This document shows positions 58,797-64,000 of a stretch of 64,000 nt of DNA, piece after piece. The notes under the pieces were generated by a model. That model saw only the letters and a list, made by a program, of their open reading frames with translations. It had not been told where the DNA came from and did no database searches. Both the position numbers and the translations under genes were made by a program. Positions within the stretch are counted from its first letter, which is position 1; the number at the start of each line of letters is the position of its first letter. This DNA comes from Urechis unicinctus (taxonomy: Eukaryota; Annelida; Polychaeta; Xenopneusta; Urechidae), in contig CM067357.1 in the NCBI GenBank assembly GCA_034190875.2, positions 1,421,193 through 1,485,192 on the forward strand, given 5' to 3'.

Positions 58797-59123
58797 TTAA
58801 CTTCCAAATCTTTTACAAATAGTCATCGTTAACAGCCAAATGAATGTTTTTTCTAATGACCTCAGAATTAATGTTTCCGTTAAGTGTCCGATGACAGCTA
58901 AGTCTCTCTTATAATGAAAGCGATCAAAACTTGCAATTTCACTGTTAAAGATATCTTCAACAAATGACACAACATTTTCAATCATAATTGACAGTTCTGT
59001 ATGATACAGTTTTTCACCTACTTGATCAATCACTTCCGATAATGAACGTGTGTTTTCCTGTAGCTGGTTAATGTGCTTTGCTAGTACTTTGACCTTCTTC
59101 TGTATCTGTTTCTGTTGAGCCAT
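58797..59123 (-). CDS. unrecognised coiled-coil open frame
   Basis: A 108-codon frame starting ATG at 59123. Residues 1-60 have heptad-like leucine/isoleucine spacing (KKVKVLAKHINQLQEN, LSEVIDQVGEKLYH), predicting a coiled coil. The C-terminal part is mixed, ending ICKRFGS. I do not recognise the family. It could be a short gene, an exon, or part of an old mobile element. No start-context or splice evidence favours one. Confidence 0.3.
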   Translation of the reverse strand: MAQQKQIQKKVKVLAKHINQLQENTRSLSEVIDQVGEKLYHTELSIMIENVVSFVEDIFNSEIASFDRFHYKRDLAVIGHLTETLILRSLEKTFIWLLTMTICKRFGS

Positions 59124-60450
59124 GGTTTGATTAACACAAATGACTAAATCATGTAGAATTTTTTTCTTTGATTTGACTCTGCCACAAATTAATTTACTGT
59201 GTTCCTTATTTTCTCTACGTCCTTCTCTGTAGCAATGCCGAATTAACTTTTTGATATTTCCCCAACAGCTTGATCAAACCCTGCCGGACCCTAGCTGGTC
59301 CCAGCAGTCATCTTAGGTGAGCTTCATAAATGTCCACCTGGACTTTATGAGCAGTCATGAGCAAATATTAGGGATTCTGGAGCAGGGTTCGAGATACTGT
59401 TGCCGTACAGTCCACGGTTGCTTTAAAACTACAATTAACTCATATAATCCAGTTTGGATCAGTCCCGTTCCATCACACACGCAGGAAACACATACAACCA
59501 AATAAATATGATTAAGGTCACTAAACTTGTTGTTGAAACCATGCTGCTACTTCACGCAGGACGGCGACTTAAGCTTTCTTAGCCTGTCTTCTCCAGTGTG
59601 GTTCAGCTTGTGAAGGTCTTTTGCGTTGGAGTCTTATCTAAGTCAAGTCAGGTTAGAAGCCTGCTCTGTCTTGTCAAAGCTCACTCTCACATCATTTAAT
59701 TGGACTTTGCACCCCATGCTGATTTCAGTGTTAGCAGTTTCATTCCAGAGTTTGACCGCAACTGATCCTATCTCATCTTTGATGACCAATCTTCAAACTT
59801 TTTTTTCTGGTGAAGCCATTTCACCCTGTCAATATTATCCAACAAAAGTCAATAATGTTGGTGATAGTTTGATTGTACATCTTATAGGAAGCTCACAAAC
59901 ACCTTGTGAGAGAGGAACAAATCTTTGTTTGAATCTATTTGCAGCCAGAAATAGAGCCAAGTCTCTACTCCCGTTCTTAAATAATCCTAATCAAAGTATT
60001 TTAAATGAATCGGCCCAAGCTTACAAAATCAGAAAGTAGAAATTGTAGTCAATTTCAAATTATATTAAACAAGAAATGAACATGAACTTACAAATAAATT
60101 CATGCTTCACAATAAACATAACTAAGTTAAATTACTACGTATTTGTTCTACTACTTATGTTCACTTACAGACTGTACAATCCCTGCATAGGACAACTTCC
60201 TCTATGTTGGCATCTGCAGATGACACGATTTCGGAACATGGTCGATTCAGGACGGCAATCCCTTCTTCTTTGGCCATTTCAGGCACTGGACTGCACCACA
60301 TTTACACATGAACATGCACAAATAATAATCAAACATCTTCAACATTTACTTAAAGAATATTATGTTGCTGTGTCAATGATTTTAAATATATATTAAAACA
60401 CATATAAAACATATACACTGTTTTTACCTGAACACTTTGTCTCCTTGGGT
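59124..60450. other. no gene recognised
   Basis: The largest frame (59626-60039, 137 codons) has no recognisable motif. I cannot assign a function. Confidence 0.35.
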
Positions 60451-60834
60451 CCGGGGGGTAGAATAGGCCCACTGTATCCTCCTGCATGTCGTAAGAGGCA
60501 ACTAATAGGGGGCAACCTGTTGGCCGTGGGTTGCGACTCGTGTCCGTGGACAATGGGCTCCTGGTGGTTGAGGGGTCCTTTTGAGGGCCATATCTTCAAT
60601 ATGCCACTCAGGCCCAGATTTCACCTAGACGAGAGGCTGGAATGGCCTGGTTCAGTCAATCGGCTGGTGGTGACTTGCCCTAGGATAATCGTTTCCATTT
60701 TTATCTTTTCCATCTCCATTTTCATTTATCACAGAAGGCGGCTGCTTAATCAGGTCAAACTTATCTATTAAGCTTTCATGGCACCATATAACACATGATT
60801 GTTGGTGTGTCGTTAAAAACCCTTTACTTACCTT
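60451..60834 (+). mobile_element. SINE copy, complete in structure
   Basis: It starts GTCCGGGGGGTAGAATAGG and ends GTTGGTGTGTCGTTAAAAACC-CTTTACTTACC, about 384 bases. A possible pol III A box TGTCGTAAGAGG (60487-60498) and B box GGTTGCGACTC (60529-60539, one base longer than consensus GGTTCGANTC) lie 42 bases apart, typical tRNA spacing. Confidence 0.9.
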
Positions 60835-60910
60835 TGGCTCCATATCGCAGCAGTTACTTCACGGCGGCAGTATCGTGGTTCAGATCAGCCAGCTGGAATA
60901 GTCTTACGCC

Positions 60911-61302
60911 CTCTGAAGGTCCAGGGGAAGAATAGGTCCAATGTATCCTTCTGCATGTCGTGAGAGGCGACTTATAGGGGGCAACCTGTTGGCGTGGGTT
61001 GCGACTTGTGTCGGTGGACAATGGGATCCTGGTGGTTGAGTGGATAGGTCCTTACGAGGGCTATATCTGTAACACACAACTTTGGCCCTGATTTCACCTA
61101 GACAAGAGGCTCGAATGGCCTTATTCAATCAATTGGCTGGTGGTGACTTGCCCTAAGATAATCGTTTCCATTTTTATCTTTTCCATCTCCATTTTCATTT
61201 ATCCTAGAAGGCGGCTGCTTAATCAGGTCAATCTTATCTATTAACCTTTCTTCGCACCATATAACACATACGTGTTGGTGTGCCGTTAAACCCTATTCTG
61301 AC
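60911..61302 (+). mobile_element. SINE copy, complete in structure
   Basis: The same family as 60451-60834, same orientation, about 80 bases further on. It starts CTGAAGGTCCAGGGGAAGAA and ends GTGTGCCGTTAAACCCTATTCTGA. Confidence 0.9.
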
Positions 61303-61635
61303 TCCCTCACCCATGCTGGTCTCATACTATCTGATATAATGAACCATCAAAAAACGAGATCTCGAGATCACCTTCATCGTCCTGGGGCTTGATGGACAAG
61401 CCTAGTGGCATACAGATTGGCATGATCCCAGCTGCCTTTAAGAGATTTGTCAGGTTTCTGGAATACAACAATATGAATCATAAGTGAAGCCAGCTCTACT
61501 GTTGTCCTATGGGACGTAGATAAGCTAGTTGAGGCTGTCGAAGTCTCTAAAGATGTGGCTGGGGATTGGCGAAACAAGCAGGCCTTGTGCAAATATATTT
61601 ACTCCCTACTTGCACTATCCTACAACCCATATTTG
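61303..61635. other. no gene recognised
   Basis: Possibly the 5' part of the integrase-like fossil that follows, but without clear motifs. Confidence 0.35.
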
Positions 61636-61770
61636 ACGTGAATGCACTAAACAAGGTCCATCTAGCTGATATCTTGTTTCTGATGCACGACAGGTCAAAC
61701 GAAAAACATAAATACACCATAACTGCGGTTGATGTGGCCAGCCGCAATTAAGAGGCAGAGCTACAGGTAG
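61636..61770 (+). mobile_element. retroelement- or Polinton-type integrase fossil
   Basis: NKVHLADILFLMHDRS then KYTITAVDVASRN matches the first catalytic strand region of DDE integrases of this type (D-x2-xL, VVDVASR). Only a small piece remains, so whether it came from a Gypsy-like or a Polinton-like element cannot be decided. Broken and old. Confidence 0.45.
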
Positions 61771-61908
61771 GCCAGCAATACATAGTCTAAATATAAGTCG
61801 TGAGAAGTAGAAAAGCAGCTCCATAGAAAAGTGAGCCCCCACTCTGTATACTACTTAATGGTAACCATAGAAAAAAGTTGTGGAATTGTTTAAACGTAAA
61901 GCACTTAC

Positions 61909-63986
61909 TACTGATATCAATATCTGATAAGCTCTTCCCCTCAAATTTTCCAAGCTCTCCTGCATCCGCTGCCATCATTAATCGCCCTATCTTTGCAATC
62001 TCAATAGCAGCGTCGTACTGACGATAATACTGCTTGTGAGTGTTGACACTGTGAGAGCCATTCAAATTCCTTTGATTCTGAATGAACATATAACAGCAGA
62101 TGAATAAATAGACATAATTGTGATACAACCATGGTATTCATCAAAGTAAACGTTATCTTACATCATTAGAAATGAGTTTCTTAAAATCTTATACTCATGA
62201 AGAAATTTTAGAAATGATATTTACAAACTCAATCTTTTGTCACATAAGTACAGTTTGGTATTATTTCCTTATAAATATGCTACAACTGATTACACATTAC
62301 AGGTCATTTGTTTTAATTATAGCTCCATGAACTTTGCTTGTATAAGTCAATTACCTGTTTGTGGTTTCTGCAGTTAATCATAGATTACCTGACATACTGT
62401 CGCAAGATACTTTCTGAGCCTGCTTGAAGATATGAGGCCAGGAGACTCACAGTCAGCTGCTGCTGCCAACTTGGTAAGCACCTGCCAGTTGTCAAAGTGG
62501 CTGTCCCTGGTGTTAGCAAAAACATACTTATTTGTTGTCGCAATGCCGCAGCCATCTCTAGTAGCATTCAGTAGATTCAATGCTGATGCCATCTCCTGAG
62601 TCAACAATATGGGCACCCTTTTGTTCTGTTTCCCTTGCGTTTCTACCAACTGCAAACTACAAAGCAGGCCGTTAGTGTTTTACTGCAAACATTTGACTAA
62701 ACATACAATATTCTTGATACATATCATACATAAAAACTCAAAGAAAGGGTACCTTTGTTTTTTCTAATAATGCTCACCGATTCAGCATTTCTTTTTCAAC
62801 AGATGTTTGTCTGATTTCATGGTCGGCTGTCGTAAGTTTCAACCTTCAACAGTTCCATTTCACTGCTTCGTCGTTTGTTGAACAGGACAACTCTTGCCAT
62901 CGTGGTCTCCGCAAGTTTCCCCCAGTTGGAATATGTGGCGCTAGAACTCAGGAGGCCAATTGATTTCTTCATATCCTCATCTACAAAGTTCTTCAATAGA
63001 AGATCTTTCGTTACAGGCCACATCATCGGCCTGTTGAACTTGTTGGTTCTTGAAATGGCAAGAGCAATCGATGATACACGATCCGCCTATTCGGCCTTAT
63101 GTAGGTTCACAAATGCCTCTGCTTCCTTCAGCACTTCATCATTACTCTCACGAATACCCATCCCACGTTTGAGTTCTCCACACTTAAGTGATTACCAAGA
63201 CGTATTGCTATGGAAGGGGTCTCGTAAACACTAATACCCTCCTTGCCAGAATGGAAGCCAGCCAAGTTGTGAATCGCTTTGATAACATCGTCAAAGTGAG
63301 GACTATCTTTGAACGACATTAGTTCAACTTTCCTATCCTCATGATTTCCAAGTACTTTACTGATTTCAATCTTGAGACGTCCAAGCTGGCGTATCCGCTG
63401 TGCTATATCTTGGGATCTTCTTTTGCCCAGCTTCTGAGCGAGAACATATCCAAACTTCAAAATTATGGTGTCTTTCTCTTAAGCATTGTACACATTGACC
63501 TGGCGCATTACTGAAAGGCACATCTCTTTCACTTCTTTGAAGCCCTCCCCTGACTGGTCATATTTTAGTACAAGGCCTCCTTCTAGTAACAATCTGGTCT
63601 TGACTATTACACACCCTCTCTGGCAACAATATGCCTGTTGGTTATCAGAGCAATTATGAGTGTGTCTCCACAACTGGATTTTTAACGAAAAAGCCAAGAT
63701 GCAAGGTAAGTAACCCCTTTCTGTTGACCGACATGAAACAATTAATTCCCCTTGTTTCTGATTCAGAACCCGAAAATTATACTTCAAATTTTCCAGGTAT
63801 TTCAGCTTTGAGATGCTGTTCTTTGCCTCTATTTGACAATGCCTTGGCCACAGCCAACTCTTGTTTGTGGACAGTAGCTAAATGTTTCTTTATCCTATGC
63901 CGCTGTATCTTCCCACAATATAAACAGGCAAGCTTCTTGCCATACACTCTTCTACCATTCGACTTAGTTGCTCGCCCAAAGTCCAC
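61909..63986 (-). pseudogene. multi-exon gene with tyrosine-recombinase-like C-terminus, incomplete and broken
   Basis: Exons on the minus strand: 62778-63986 (continuing beyond the window), 62389-62656 and 61909-62077, with GT/AG junctions (GTGAGC, GTAATC, GTAAGT donors) and matching phases at the first two. The first exon has a zinc-finger-like CLYCGKIQRHRIKKHLATVH. Next come RSQDIAQRIRQLGRLKIEI, FDDVIKAIHNLAGF, and ARVVLFNKRRSSEME. The second exon has RVPILLTQEMASALNLL and RLRKYLATV, the third HSVNTHKQYYRQ and IAKIGRLMMAADAGELGKFE. Similar multi-block proteins are common in fish, cnidarian and mollusc genomes; R-K-x2-AT … H-x5-H-x2-Y looks like a tyrosine recombinase, suggesting a Crypton-type origin. 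There are at least four small frame breaks and a partly missing catalytic segment, so it is probably inactive. Confidence 0.65.
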
Positions 63987-64000
63987 TATAGCACATTGTA

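Noticed and set aside
59626-60039. 137-codon frame as a gene
   Set aside because: No recognisable motif, no splice or start support.

Overview
The window is animal nuclear DNA: spliced genes with GT/AG introns, C2H2 zinc-finger genes, C-type-lectin and PAN-like exons, LINEs, SINEs, Ty3/Gypsy fossils and many microsatellites. The gene families point to a lophotrochozoan, most likely a mollusc and perhaps a gastropod. That placement is inference; no species-diagnostic gene is present.

Layout. 1-8.5 kb: sparse, with a minus-strand PAN-like/C-type-lectin gene piece, two LINE fossils and a Gypsy RT fossil. 8.5-19.2 kb: the main gene, a minus-strand NLR-type immune receptor. Splice sites and exon phases give ten exons and about 1260 residues: three tandem CARD domains, a NACHT ATPase, a linker exon and a single-exon LRR domain. 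Its first exon and half of its second lie in a 1.84-kb tandem duplication, and one homopolymer indel breaks the NACHT exon. 19.2-23.3 kb: satellites and no gene. 23.3-24.6 kb: a decayed SAP/SWIM gene. 25-31 kb: almost empty, with a lone decayed zinc finger and a C-type-lectin exon. 31.3-32.5 kb and 53.5-54.9 kb: two paralogous C2H2 genes sharing a novel N-terminal module and duplicated upstream DNA.

33.5-49 kb is retroelement-rich. It holds a nearly full-length I/Nimb-like LINE (36.4-42.06 kb, minus strand), an internally deleted sister, a 5'-truncated copy, a Gypsy fossil wedged between two of them, and many SINEs. These SINEs share both their 5' head and their 3' tail with the LINE, so the pair looks like RIME/ingi of trypanosomes. 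49-61 kb: more SINEs, LINE pieces and Gypsy fossils. 61.9-64 kb: a minus-strand multi-exon gene of a family that looks like a tyrosine-recombinase-derived (Crypton-like) protein, broken and running off the window end.

The NLR is the most biologically interesting locus: a receptor with a triple CARD rather than the one or two CARDs of NOD1/NOD2, built by repeating a two-exon CARD module. Many breaks here, including those separating the two 1.84-kb repeat copies, are single-base homopolymer indels, so consensus error must be weighed against true decay.
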